A DNA stretch of 57,518 nucleotides from JACZST01 sp964195155 (GTDB lineage: Bacteria; Actinomycetota; Acidimicrobiia; Spongiisociales; UBA5794), in contig CAXMOP010000055.1 in NCBI GenBank assembly GCA_964195155.1, forward strand, positions 1-57,518. Direction: 5' to 3'. The notes under the pieces are model-generated. The model saw only the letters and a list, made by a program, of their open reading frames with translations. It was not told the DNA's origin and made no database searches. Every line of letters starts with the position of its first letter. Within the stretch, counting starts at the first letter, position 1. Positions 8,881 through 16,359 of the stretch are shown piece after piece. The translations under genes were made by a program, and so were the position numbers.

Positions 8881-9474
8881 CTATACCCGGGCTTCGGAGC
8901 GGGTGGGCACGGCGTAGATCCACAACGCCACCACTGCCTGAAATGCGATCAGAGCGCCCACCGTCAACGGCCCGTACTCATGGTCGCCGTTTGCAGGAGC
9001 GATGTTGTATAGCGCCGACGAGACGAAGCCGAGCACCCCCACCATGAGGCCGACCGTCTGGCCTGCAACCAGTGCACGCAACGACCACGGCTCGAAGGCC
9101 CGGAGATGGCCGCTCATATAGGCGAGCGTGTACCCGGACTGGATGAGCAGGCCGATGCCGAGCCCGGCTACCACCGATGGAACGTCTTCGCTGAAGAGGA
9201 TCAAACCGAGCAGCGCGACTCCCGCGAGTGCATTGATGATCGAGAGCGTGACCAACATCGTCTTCATGACAGTTTTTCCTCGTGTTGCTGCCATCCAGCC
9301 TTGAATGACCACCCGGGTACCCCCGAGCAGCCGGCGCATCGCCGACGGTGCAGAATCGATCTCATCGAGCTCCGCGACCAGTGCCCGGCCCCACTCCCGT
9401 TGCGAGAGGGGGAGAAGCCGCTCTACATGTCGGCCGGCGCGGGCAAGCCTGCGACCAGGGTGACGCTCGCTCAT
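8881..9474 (-). CDS. PadR-associated membrane protein
   Basis: About 197 residues. The soluble N-terminus (~1-60) includes LLPLSQREWGRALVAELDEI, resembling the prefix domain of membrane proteins that sit next to PadR regulators. Four membrane helices follow (~70-90, 95-115, 125-145, 165-185). The ATG at 9474 overlaps the PadR stop (ATGA), so the two are translationally coupled. By context it may be a PadR-controlled membrane partner. Its biochemical role is unknown. Confidence 0.7.
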   Translation of the reverse strand: MSERHPGRRLARAGRHVERLLPLSQREWGRALVAELDEIDSAPSAMRRLLGGTRVVIQGWMAATRGKTVMKTMLVTLSIINALAGVALLGLILFSEDVPSVVAGLGIGLLIQSGYTLAYMSGHLRAFEPWSLRALVAGQTVGLMVGVLGFVSSALYNIAPANGDHEYGPLTVGALIAFQAVVALWIYAVPTRSEARV

Positions 9475-9788
9475 CCCGCCTCTCCGATCGGGTGCAGAAC
9501 GACCCGCGATTGCTCCTGGTGCGTGGACACGGCAGCTGCCGCCCATGTCCGGCCGCTGGTGGTCAGCCGGTACATGTGCCGTGCCGGGCGCCCGGGAGCC
9601 TCCGGCTGCGACCAGCGCGTCTCGAGGTGTCCGCGATCGGTGAGTCGCATCAGGATCGGGTAGAGGGTTCCTGACGGGACGCCAAGCAGCCGGCTCAGCT
9701 TGTAGCCGTAGCTCCAATCCGACCGACCCTCAAGGAGCGCAGTGAGCACCGACACCGTTTGTGAAGATGGTCGACGACTCATAGCCAT
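9471..9788 (-). CDS. PadR family transcriptional regulator
   Basis: A 105-residue protein consisting mostly of a PadR winged helix: TVSVLTALLEGRSDWSYGY, the recognition helix region LGVPSGTLYPILMRLTDRGHLE, and the wing RHMYRLTTSGR. It is a small PadR of the s2 class with little C-terminal domain. A 14-bp perfect palindrome lies 4-17 bases upstream of the ATG, suggesting autoregulation. It is coupled to the membrane protein downstream. Confidence 0.85.
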   Translation of the reverse strand: MAMSRRPSSQTVSVLTALLEGRSDWSYGYKLSRLLGVPSGTLYPILMRLTDRGHLETRWSQPEAPGRPARHMYRLTTSGRTWAAAAVSTHQEQSRVVLHPIGEAG

Positions 9789-9791
9789 AAC

Positions 9792-9805
9792 TCTATATAT
9801 ATAGA
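9792..9805. promoter_or_regulatory. palindromic operator candidate for PadR
   Basis: TCTATATATATAGA is a perfect 14-bp palindrome immediately before the padR start. PadR proteins bind short AT-rich dyads in their own promoters. Its position close to the ATG fits repression. The second padR gene of this window also has an AT-centred palindrome upstream (34055-34066). Confidence 0.5.
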
Positions 9806-9809
9806 ATTC

Positions 9810-9929
9810 CTAGTCAACTGGACCGGAAGAACCGCGATGGAGGGTCGAAAGGCGGATGAGGCCGCCATCGGCGGCCAGTAACTCCGGGTCGGGCGCGGCC
9901 CGGACCAGGGCTGTGTCGTCAGCGTCCAT
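9810..9929 (-). CDS. possible small ORF coupled to the zinc-finger gene
   Basis: A 39-codon ORF (MDADDTALVRAAPDPELL...) whose ATG overlaps the stop of the zinc-finger gene as TGATG, a common reinitiation arrangement. Third codon positions are GC-rich but not decisively so. No family is recognised, and it may be chance. Confidence 0.22.
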   Translation of the reverse strand: MDADDTALVRAAPDPELLAADGGLIRLSTLHRGSSGPVD

Positions 9930-10237
9930 CACACCGGGTCGAGCAGGGCTTCGTCCTCGTAGCACCAGATCCAATCCATGCTGGCCTCCAAGTGTGGCTT
10001 GATCAATGGATGCCCGGTTTCCTCGTAGTGCCTGAGGGCATGCTGGTATTTGGCGTCCTGACAGCAACCGACATGGCCGCAGATGAGACACATCCGCAGT
10101 GCCGGCCATCGCTCGCCAAGCTCGACGCATTGATCGCACACGTCTGACGCCGGATCGACGTCGTTGATCAAGTCGAGGTGGCTGCACTCCTTCTTGGCAA
10201 ACGTCCCGGTGAACAGACGTCGCAGGCCAGCGTTCAT
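9929..10237 (-). CDS. UBP-type zinc-finger protein
   Basis: A 102-residue protein that is essentially one ZnF-UBP domain. The Cys/His pattern is C-x-H near residue 18, CDQC (~34-37), CLICGHVGCC (~50-59), then His residues at ~66, 70 and 76, ending WIWCYEDEALLDPV. In eukaryotes the domain binds the free C-terminus of ubiquitin. In actinobacteria such stand-alone domains are common, with unknown partners. It is preceded by the divergent K+ channel gene. Confidence 0.8.
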   Translation of the reverse strand: MNAGLRRLFTGTFAKKECSHLDLINDVDPASDVCDQCVELGERWPALRMCLICGHVGCCQDAKYQHALRHYEETGHPLIKPHLEASMDWIWCYEDEALLDPV

Positions 10238-10294
10238 GAAATGCTGAAACGAACTGATCGGCGGACCCTAGGCAGGCCGCAGTAGTGTCGCGCC

Positions 10295-10657
10295 ATGCAC
10301 CAAGGCCAGACGAGTGACTCCAGCGGCGCGGCAGACGCCTGGAACGAACACGCTTACAAAGTGCTCACCTCGGCGGCGGTGACCGTCGTCGCCACGGCCA
10401 CGGTCGTCTACCACTGGCTCGAAGACTGGAGCTGGGTGGACAGCCTCTATTTCAGTGTGGTGGCCGTTACCACGGTTGGCTTCGGGGATCTCGCGCCGAC
10501 CACAGACGGAGCGAAGCTTTTCACCGTCGCCTACATCCTGGTCGGGCTTGGCATCATTGGTCTCTACCTCAACGCCAGGGTCGAACATGCACGCCGCAAG
10601 AGAGTGGAGCGGGGACGCCGCCGGAAAATGAACGCTGAGCCAGGGGAGGAGTCGTGA
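10295..10657 (+). CDS. two-TM potassium channel
   Basis: A 120-residue protein with one helix (~24-42), a pore loop carrying the selectivity filter TTVGFGD (~59-65) and a second helix (~76-96), followed by an Arg/Lys-rich tail. This is the minimal KcsA-like architecture (Ion_trans_2), without a RCK domain, so gating is not evident. Its stop overlaps a tiny ORF (GTGA) leading to the next gene. Confidence 0.88.
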   Translation: MHQGQTSDSSGAADAWNEHAYKVLTSAAVTVVATATVVYHWLEDWSWVDSLYFSVVAVTTVGFGDLAPTTDGAKLFTVAYILVGLGIIGLYLNARVEHARRKRVERGRRRKMNAEPGEES

Positions 10658-10755
10658 GGAGGCTCACCGTTCCCCATCAGATCGCTTCGCCCGGCGAACG
10701 AGTGCGGGTGCTCATCGACCTCGTGGGATCGGCGAGGGGGACCGGCGCACCGTGA
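10654..10755 (+). CDS. possible 33-aa linker ORF between K+ channel and DUF6941 gene
   Basis: Starts at a GTG overlapping the channel stop (GTGA) and ends at a TGA overlapping the GTG of the next gene (GTGA again). A GGAG lies just upstream. The peptide MRRLTVPHQIASPGERVRVL... has no known family. It may be a real small protein or a bridge that keeps ribosomes moving; chance is possible. Confidence 0.25.
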   Translation: MRRLTVPHQIASPGERVRVLIDLVGSARGTGAP

Positions 10756-11159
10756 GGCTCACCACCGCCATGCTCGCCGACGCCGCCCAGGTCCAGGGCG
10801 GGAAGCTGTTTGTGCTCGGAGGCGGCTTCGACACTATCTCGGCGCGCACGCTGCCCATCGTGCACCGCAGCCTCACCCTTGCCATGGTGGCCGAGGTGGC
10901 ACCCGACGAACGGCACCGCGACCTCGAGATCTCGATCCGCCTGGTGGACGAGGACGGTCAGGGATTGGATGTCGAAGCCAAGGGAAAGCTCAGGGTCGGT
11001 GCTCCTCCCAATCTGCCGCCTGGCGCCACGAGCATCGTGCCGATCGTGAGCCCCTTCCACAACATCGAGTTCCCTGAGGCCAAGGGGTACGCATTCGTCG
11101 TTGATTTCGAAGAGGACGAGCTGGCCCGGGTGCGATTCCGCGTCGTCCGGGTGAGCTGA
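10752..11159 (+). CDS. DUF6941-type conserved hypothetical protein
   Basis: 135 residues from a GTG start, beginning RLTTAMLADAAQVQGGKLFVLGGGFDTI, shown here only by position (~2-28). Such proteins are widespread small beta-rich actinobacterial proteins with the phrase 'ADAAQ...GKL.VLGGG' at the N-terminus. There is no membrane segment or catalytic motif. The stop overlaps the next start (TGATGG), so it is likely translated together with the phosphotransferase. Function unknown. Confidence 0.65.
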   Translation: MRLTTAMLADAAQVQGGKLFVLGGGFDTISARTLPIVHRSLTLAMVAEVAPDERHRDLEISIRLVDEDGQGLDVEAKGKLRVGAPPNLPPGATSIVPIVSPFHNIEFPEAKGYAFVVDFEEDELARVRFRVVRVS

Positions 11160-11716
11160 TGGAGCGATCGTGGCGGACCATCCCCAACGCCATCTCGCTC
11201 GGACGCCTGCTCCTGATCCCGTTCTTCGTCTGGCTGGTGGCGATCGACCAGGTTGGGTGGGCCGGAGTGGTGCTCGCCGTGATCGGCTCGACCGACTGGG
11301 TCGACGGCTATGTGGCGCGCCGCTACGACCAGGTCTCCGAAGTCGGCAAGTTCCTTGACCCGCTTGCCGACCGGATCGCGGTCGCCGTTGCGGTGGTCGT
11401 CGGGCTCATTGCCGGCGTCCTGCCCGCCTGGTTTGGCTGGGGCATCATCCTGCGCGAAGTGCTGATCGGCATCGGTGCCTTCTACGGTTGGACCCAAGGA
11501 GTGAGGCAGCTCGATGTCCGCCAGATGGGCAAGCTGGCCACCCTCCTGCTCTACGTCTCCATCGCCGGCATCTACATCGGCCACGGATTCGAAATCGAAT
11601 GGGGTAAGAACCTCATGATCCTGGTTGGCGCTGTCGGGCTCGTGCTCTATTACGCGGTCGCGGTGGCCTATTTCGGTGACATGCGTGCCGCGATCCGCAA
11701 TGCCGCCGCTGAGTGA
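11159..11716 (+). CDS. pgsA: CDP-alcohol phosphatidyltransferase (PgsA-like)
   Basis: 185 residues, the usual length for CDP-diacylglycerol-glycerol-3-phosphate 3-phosphatidyltransferase. The family signature D-x2-D-G-x2-A-R-x8-G-x3-D-x3-D is complete: DWVDGYVARRYD, then GKFLDPLAD (~46-70). The last Asp is the catalytic residue. About six membrane helices follow. It would make phosphatidylglycerol phosphate or a related phospholipid from CDP-DAG. It sits just upstream of gcvH and the FHA/MerR genes, as in many actinobacteria. Other polar head groups cannot be excluded. Confidence 0.82.
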   Translation: MERSWRTIPNAISLGRLLLIPFFVWLVAIDQVGWAGVVLAVIGSTDWVDGYVARRYDQVSEVGKFLDPLADRIAVAVAVVVGLIAGVLPAWFGWGIILREVLIGIGAFYGWTQGVRQLDVRQMGKLATLLLYVSIAGIYIGHGFEIEWGKNLMILVGAVGLVLYYAVAVAYFGDMRAAIRNAAAE

Positions 11717-11731
11717 GAGGCTCCGCAAAAA

Positions 11732-11767
11732 GAGGGCCATGCGTCTCCCTCCTACTCATGTGCCCTC
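11732..11767 (+). terminator. weak hairpin after pgsA
   Basis: GAGGGCCATG (11732-11741) can pair with CATGTGCCCTC (11757-11767), with two bulged bases. It is followed by CCTTTCG rather than a clean T-run. It sits between pgsA and gcvH and may terminate the upstream unit. Confidence 0.3.
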
Positions 11768-11869
11768 CCTTTCGTCGTTCTGCGGGCTCACAGCGTCATA
11801 TAGGCGCTTGTGAACCCTGGGTTCGCGGCGGATTCGCCGAGTAGGCTGCGGCGCCGCGAGGAGGAATCT

Positions 11870-12262
11870 GTGAATTTTCCCAAGGAACTTCGATACGCCG
11901 CAAGTCACGAGTGGGTTCGCATCGACGACGAGGGCAACGCCACGATGGGCCTCAGCGACTACGCCCAGGACGCCCTCGGCGACGTGGTCTACGTCGATCT
12001 CCCGGAGGTCGGAACAGCCGTTACGGCGGGGGAGAGCTTCGCCGAGGTCGAATCCACGAAATCGGTCAACGATGTGTACGCACCAGTCTCCGGCACCGTT
12101 GCCGCGGTGAACGAGGCGTTGGCCGACCAGCCGGAGCTGGTGAACTCCGACCCATACGGGGACGGATGGTTCGTCACCATCGCCCCCGAGGGTGGCGCCT
12201 TCGACCTGTCGGCGCTCCTCGAAGCCGGTCCGTACCGCGAATCGACCGAATCCGACGACTAG
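11870..12262 (+). CDS. gcvH: glycine cleavage system H protein
   Basis: 130 residues starting at a GTG with GAGGAGGAA upstream. A lipoyl-domain protein with the modified lysine in ESTKSVND (K64) and the following YAPVSGTV turn. It shuttles the aminomethyl group between the P, T and L proteins of glycine cleavage. gcvT lies about 4.7 kb downstream; gcvP is not in the window. The position just before FHA and MerR genes matches the mycobacterial gcvH-garA neighbourhood. Confidence 0.95.
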   Translation: MNFPKELRYAASHEWVRIDDEGNATMGLSDYAQDALGDVVYVDLPEVGTAVTAGESFAEVESTKSVNDVYAPVSGTVAAVNEALADQPELVNSDPYGDGWFVTIAPEGGAFDLSALLEAGPYRESTESDD

Positions 12263-12317
12263 CCCTCCTGCATCCAAACCCTCAACCAAAGGTCGAGGGT
12301 GCGAGTACTATGGGCAC

Positions 12318-12722
12318 ATGGCTGACGACTCTCCAGAGCACGTCGAGCATGAGCCGACGATCATCTACCAGCCGACCGGCGAGTCTGCCTCCGGGGCCTC
12401 CGGCAGCAGCGTTGCCGGCAAGTTTGCCTGGGCGCTCACGGTTGAGACCGGCCCGCAGGCCGGCCTGACCTATGTGCTTGGAACGGGGGAGTCGGTAATT
12501 GGTCGCGGCGGCGACTGCGATATCTTCCTCGGCGATGTCACCGTTTCCCGTCACCACGCCAAGGTCTCGCTCGATTCCGAGGGCCTGCTCGCGCTCCAGG
12601 ATTTGGGGTCAACCAACGGCACCTACGTGAACGGCACCAGGGCCGAGTCCACCAGCCTCACCGCCGGAGACGAGCTCATCATCGGCAAATTCCATCTGAT
12701 CGTGGCCCAGGGAGACATGTGA
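12318..12722 (+). CDS. garA: FHA-domain protein (GarA/OdhI-like)
   Basis: 134 residues. A disordered N-terminus has a threonine motif (EPTIIYQPTGE, ~13-23) in place of the ETTS phosphorylation site of GarA. The FHA domain (~45-130) has the expected GR, SRHHA and LGSTNGTYVNG residues that bind phosphothreonine. GarA/OdhI proteins inhibit 2-oxoglutarate dehydrogenase and act on glutamate metabolism until phosphorylated by Ser/Thr kinases. The name rests on domain plus neighbourhood; the exact phosphosite differs. It overlaps the next gene by 4 bases (GTGA). Confidence 0.75.
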   Translation: MADDSPEHVEHEPTIIYQPTGESASGASGSSVAGKFAWALTVETGPQAGLTYVLGTGESVIGRGGDCDIFLGDVTVSRHHAKVSLDSEGLLALQDLGSTNGTYVNGTRAESTSLTAGDELIIGKFHLIVAQGDM

Positions 12723-13432
12723 TGGCGGCCTCGCCGCTCCGGGCCGCCAGGACCCGAAGCATCGGCGAAGTGATCAACCTCCTCAAGCCGGACTTTCCCG
12801 ATCTCACCGTCTCGAAACTCCGGTTCCTCGAGAGCCAGGGCCTGGTGCAGCCCTCGAGATCGGCAAGCGGGTATCGCATGTTCACCGAGGAGGATGTGCG
12901 GCGGGTCGAGTACGTCCTCGCAGAGCAGCGAGACCACTACCTGCCGCTCAAGGTCATCAAGTCCAAGCTGGCTGCATGGGAGTCCGATGCCGAATCTCCC
13001 GTATCCGCCGAAAGCGGGCCTCCGCCGGACACATACTTCGCCACGTCCGGTGTGTCACTCACCGAAACCGAGCTGAAGCGATCGTCCGGGCTCACCTCCG
13101 ACCAGGTCGTAGCGCTCGTCGCTGTTGGGATTCTGGATCCCATGGGGCTTCCCGACGGGACCGAGGTCTTCCACGACTCCGACCTCACCATTGCCAGGGC
13201 GGCACATCGCCTGCTGGTCAACGGGCTCGAGGCACGTCACCTCCGCGGCATCCGACTCGCGGCCGATCGGCAAACCGACCTCCTTGGCCAGTTGGTGGCC
13301 CCGTTGCTTCGACATCGAAACCCGGAGAATCGGCGACGATCGGCCGAGGTGCTCGCCGACTGCTCCCAGGCTGCATCGGTACTTCAGGAAAGCATGATCA
13401 GGGGTAGGCTTCGGCGTCTCCTCGAACGATGA
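12719..13432 (+). CDS. ftsR: MerR-family regulator, FtsR-like
   Basis: 237 residues with an N-terminal MerR helix-turn-helix: SIGEVINLL..., LTVSKLRFLESQGLVQPSRS, SGYRMFTEEDVRRVEYV (~14-68). A longer C-terminal region (~100-237) lacks the metal-binding Cys of classical MerR proteins. The order gcvH-FHA-MerR-DUF151-MerR matches Rv1826-Rv1830 of M. tuberculosis, where the first MerR corresponds to FtsR, an activator of ftsZ. Start is the GTG overlapping the FHA stop, or the ATG 3 bases later. Confidence 0.75.
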   Translation: MMAASPLRAARTRSIGEVINLLKPDFPDLTVSKLRFLESQGLVQPSRSASGYRMFTEEDVRRVEYVLAEQRDHYLPLKVIKSKLAAWESDAESPVSAESGPPPDTYFATSGVSLTETELKRSSGLTSDQVVALVAVGILDPMGLPDGTEVFHDSDLTIARAAHRLLVNGLEARHLRGIRLAADRQTDLLGQLVAPLLRHRNPENRRRSAEVLADCSQAASVLQESMIRGRLRRLLER

Positions 13433-14511
13433 TCTCCCTAGCTCTCGCCTCCGTCGGGCTTATCGCCGCGTCATTGGTGCCTCCGGTGCCGATCCAGGCA
13501 CCCATGGGCGATCCGGGTGCTCCACCGCAGCTGGATGCCGTGTCGTGGGCGATTCAGGACGAGACCGCCGACGTCAAGCTGGCGTCCTGGAACGCCAATC
13601 GGCGCCGCTCGATGGCCTCGGTGACCAAGGTGCTGACGGCCATGATCGTCCTGGACCAGACCAACCTCGATGACGTCGTCACCGTCCCGAAGCTGGCCAC
13701 TAGCGGCTGGGGATCGTCGGCCGGCCTGGTCGCCGGCGAAGAGTGGACCGTTTACGAACTGCTGGTCGCGATGCTGGTCCGATCCGGAAACGACGCGGCG
13801 ATAACGCTGGCATGGCACGTCGGCGATCACAGCATTGCGGCGTTCGTCGACGAAATGAACCTGCGCGCCGCAGAGATGGGAATGGAGGACACCAAGTTCG
13901 CCAATCCGAACGGTCTCGACGAACCCGACCACTACTCGACCGCAAACGACCTGCTCACCATGACCCTGGCGTCGCTCGAGTACGACACGCTGTATGAAAT
14001 CTCCCGTCTGCGGCTGGTTCAACTCCCGGACGACCCGACGGGAAAGAGCCGACACGTCAAGAACACCAACCTGCTCCTCGGTGCGTTTCCCGGGGTAATC
14101 GGGATCAAAACCGGGGATACACCGCTGGCCGATCGGGTACTGCTTTCGGTTGCCGATCGCGGTGGGCGACGAATCGTGGGCGTGGTGATGGGGACCAAGG
14201 ATCACTTCGCCGACACGCGCCAGATGCTGGAGTGGGGTTACACCACCTACGGCTTGCGCGATCGTTGGCTTCGACCGTTCTTCTCCGAGCAAGGCGGGGC
14301 CGGGGTCCCGATTCCCGATCTCGAGCTGTCAGACGGAGAGTTGCGCCGCCTCGGGGTGATGCCGGCCCTCGACGACGGGCGGTGGCGGCTTTCGTCGCTG
14401 AGCGACCTGCCAAAGGGAGCGCCCATCGGTGATTGGTTGCGAGACACGATTCCGGTAGTGCCAACTCCCGAGGAACCGGGCGAGGACCTGCCGGCGGTCG
14501 GCGGCTCGTGA
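13429..14511 (+). CDS. D-alanyl-D-alanine carboxypeptidase (peptidase S11)
   Basis: 360 residues with an N-terminal signal-like helix (~2-20). The penicillin-binding motifs are complete: S64-x-x-K67 (SVTK), S119-G-N (SGND) and KTG (IKTGDT, ~226). It would trim the terminal D-Ala from peptidoglycan stem peptides outside the membrane. The C-terminus after ~270 is a low-complexity, Pro-rich extension without an obvious membrane anchor. It overlaps both neighbours by 4 bases. It is an addition to the canonical ftsR-bfn order. Confidence 0.9.
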   Translation: MISLALASVGLIAASLVPPVPIQAPMGDPGAPPQLDAVSWAIQDETADVKLASWNANRRRSMASVTKVLTAMIVLDQTNLDDVVTVPKLATSGWGSSAGLVAGEEWTVYELLVAMLVRSGNDAAITLAWHVGDHSIAAFVDEMNLRAAEMGMEDTKFANPNGLDEPDHYSTANDLLTMTLASLEYDTLYEISRLRLVQLPDDPTGKSRHVKNTNLLLGAFPGVIGIKTGDTPLADRVLLSVADRGGRRIVGVVMGTKDHFADTRQMLEWGYTTYGLRDRWLRPFFSEQGGAGVPIPDLELSDGELRRLGVMPALDDGRWRLSSLSDLPKGAPIGDWLRDTIPVVPTPEEPGEDLPAVGGS

Positions 14512-15083
14512 TCGGGCCCTTCGTCGAGGTGATCGACGAGGCCACACTCGCCGAACGCGTCGCCCAGCTCGGAACCGAGATCAGCGGCGATCTCGGCGGG
14601 GTCAACCCGGTGGTGATCGGTATTCTCAAAGGCTCCGTACCGTTTCTCCGGGATCTCTGCCATTACCTACCGCTCGAGGGCGAGATCGAGTTTCTCGCCC
14701 TCACCCGGTTCGGAGAGGAGGGGAAGGTCTCGGTGGCGATGGACACCTCCATCCCGCTCAACGGGCGGTCAATCCTCTTGGTCGAAGACATCGTCGACAC
14801 CGGGCTCACCCTGTCGACGTTGCGAAGAACGCTCCTCGCCCGCGGCGCTGTCGACGTCAAAACCGTCGCTCTGATCGATAAGGTGCAACGCAGGATCGTC
14901 GACGTTCCCGTGGATTACGCGGGCTTTGAGGTGGGAGACGAATACCTGCTCGGCTACGGGATGGACTGGGAGGGCAGATACCGAAATCTGCGTTCGATCT
15001 GGGCCGCACTCGACCTCTCCGTGCTCCAGGAAGACCCGATGGCCTTTGCGGAAATGGCCTTTCCTGCGGCGGGAGGCGGCTGA
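14508..15083 (+). CDS. hpt: hypoxanthine phosphoribosyltransferase
   Basis: 191 residues from a GTG overlapping the dac stop (GTGA). The PRPP loop is ILLVEDIVDTGLTLS (~85-99). Other family features are VGILKGS-like IGILKGSVPFLRDL and the base-binding region DYAGFEVGDEYLLGYGMDW near the end. It salvages hypoxanthine/guanine to IMP/GMP. Tight overlap places it in the garA-ftsR-dac-hpt transcription unit. Confidence 0.92.
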   Translation: MIGPFVEVIDEATLAERVAQLGTEISGDLGGVNPVVIGILKGSVPFLRDLCHYLPLEGEIEFLALTRFGEEGKVSVAMDTSIPLNGRSILLVEDIVDTGLTLSTLRRTLLARGAVDVKTVALIDKVQRRIVDVPVDYAGFEVGDEYLLGYGMDWEGRYRNLRSIWAALDLSVLQEDPMAFAEMAFPAAGGG

Positions 15084-15116
15084 GGCCAATTTCCGAGCCG
15101 GTGATAGGCTGGCACC

Positions 15117-15614
15117 ATGGACGACCCGGTGCCGATGGAGATCATCGGGGTGCGCGTTGAGCTCCCGACCAACACGCCGATCCTGCTGCTGCGCGAACGT
15201 GACGGCAGCCGCTATCTGCCAATTTGGATCGGGACCCCCGAGGCGACCGCGATCGCCCTCGCCCTCGAAGGAGTCGAAACCGCCCGCCCACTCACTCACG
15301 ATCTACTGCGGACAATCGTCGAAGCGCTCGGCGCCGACGTCGCTCAGGTGAACGTGACCGGCCTCGAGGGCGGTACCTTCTTCGCCGACCTCATCCTGGG
15401 GGCCGACGGCAACGAGCTGACCATCTCCAGCCGTCCCTCGGATGCGATCGCCCTCGCCACCCGCACCGGGTCGCCGGTGTTCGCCTCGCGGGCGCTGCTC
15501 GACGAGGCGGGGGTGGAGATCCACGATGAAGACGAGGAAGAACAGATCGAGCAGTTCAAGGAATTCCTCGACGAGATCAACCCCGAAGACTTCGACGCCC
15601 CCGCGCCGAGTTGA
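15117..15614 (+). CDS. bifunctional nuclease family protein (DUF151)
   Basis: 165 residues, one DUF151 domain: MEIIGVRVELPTNTPILLLRE, ending at residue ~27, then LPIWIGTPEATAIALALEG and the SSRPSDAIALATRTGSPVFAS segment typical of the family. The tail is very acidic (IHDEDEEEQIEQF). Some members show DNase/RNase activity; the role in actinobacteria is unclear. Its place between two MerR genes is the conserved arrangement. Confidence 0.88.
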   Translation: MDDPVPMEIIGVRVELPTNTPILLLRERDGSRYLPIWIGTPEATAIALALEGVETARPLTHDLLRTIVEALGADVAQVNVTGLEGGTFFADLILGADGNELTISSRPSDAIALATRTGSPVFASRALLDEAGVEIHDEDEEEQIEQFKEFLDEINPEDFDAPAPS

Positions 15615-15617
15615 AGC

Positions 15618-15690
15618 CGAGTCGCGAGTCGCTGGATCCGAGCGAAGCCTTCGATTCTTGCTCGAGTCTCGTGACTCGCGACTCACGACT
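15618..15690. repeat. inverted repeat of GAGTCGCGAGTC type
   Basis: CGAGTCGCGAGTCG (about 15618-15631) is complementary to GACTCGCGACTC (about 15673-15684). A long hairpin can form between the DUF151 stop and the merR promoter. The same short motif (CTCGCGACTCGCGACTC) recurs just upstream of gcvT (~16965-16980), so it is a small dispersed repeat or a terminator. Confidence 0.5.
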
Positions 15691-15715
15691 CTTTCTGACT
15701 TATCCACAGGGGTTG

Positions 15716-15745
15716 TTGACAACCCGTGGTCGCCGCATCTAGTTT
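15716..15745 (+). promoter_or_regulatory. candidate sigma-70-type promoter of the second merR
   Basis: TTGACA at 15716-15721 and TAGTTT at 15740-15745 are spaced by 18 bases. The -35 box lies inside a GTTGTTGACAAC dyad. It is placed 61 bases upstream of the merR start. Confidence 0.4.
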
Positions 15746-15770
15746 CATCGGCGTAGTTCGCTGTTGGGAA

Positions 15771-15784
15771 TTACAGTGATGTAA
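15771..15784. promoter_or_regulatory. operator candidate TTAC-N6-GTAA
   Basis: TTACAGTGATGTAA is an interrupted palindrome about 22 bases before the merR ATG and downstream of the proposed -10 box. It is a plausible autoregulatory MerR site. Confidence 0.4.
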
Positions 15785-15805
15785 GCTGTCGGCACAGGAG
15801 GCACC

Positions 15806-16288
15806 ATGACGGATGAGCAGCAGATGGTCGACGCCTATCGCGCCCCCCAGGTATGCCGGCTCGTCGGCATCTCATACCGCCAGCTCGACTATTGGGCCCG
15901 CACCGGTTTGATCACGCCGTCGGTGCAGCAGGCCACCGGGTCGGGGAGCCAGCGTCTGTACGGCTTCGGCGACGTCGTGCAGCTCAAGGTGGTCAAACGC
16001 CTCCTCGACGCGGGGATGTCGCTCAAGAAGATTCGTAAAGCGATGGATATTCTCGGCGCGGAGCTCGCCTCGGAGAGCCCACTCACCGACGTCACCCTGC
16101 TATCCGACGGAAACACGATCTACGCCGCGCGTAGCGCCTCAGAGGTTGTGGACGTCTTCAAGGGCGGGCAAGGCGTCTTCGGCATCGCCGTCGGACCCGT
16201 CGAGGACGAGCTCGTCGGGGAGATTCATCGGCTGTATCCAGAACAAACCGCCACCGAGGTGGGACGATCGAGCGCAGCGGCACACTAG
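15806..16288 (+). CDS. MerR-family regulator (Rv1830-like)
   Basis: 160 residues with AGGAGG 5 bases before the ATG. The helix-turn-helix spans ~12-80: YRAPQVCRLVGISYRQLDYW, TGLITPSVQQ, QRLYGFGDVVQLKVVKRLLDAGMS. The C-terminal half carries no metal-binding Cys cluster. It corresponds by order to the second MerR of the mycobacterial cluster, which controls growth- and lipid-related genes. It has its own promoter-like region with a dyad, so it is probably autoregulated. Confidence 0.85.
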   Translation: MTDEQQMVDAYRAPQVCRLVGISYRQLDYWARTGLITPSVQQATGSGSQRLYGFGDVVQLKVVKRLLDAGMSLKKIRKAMDILGAELASESPLTDVTLLSDGNTIYAARSASEVVDVFKGGQGVFGIAVGPVEDELVGEIHRLYPEQTATEVGRSSAAAH

Positions 16289-16359
16289 ACGGCGAATTTG
16301 GCCCGGGCCCCTCAGACCGGACCGACTTTGCACACGAGAGCGAGCGGGAGTTCGCTCGC

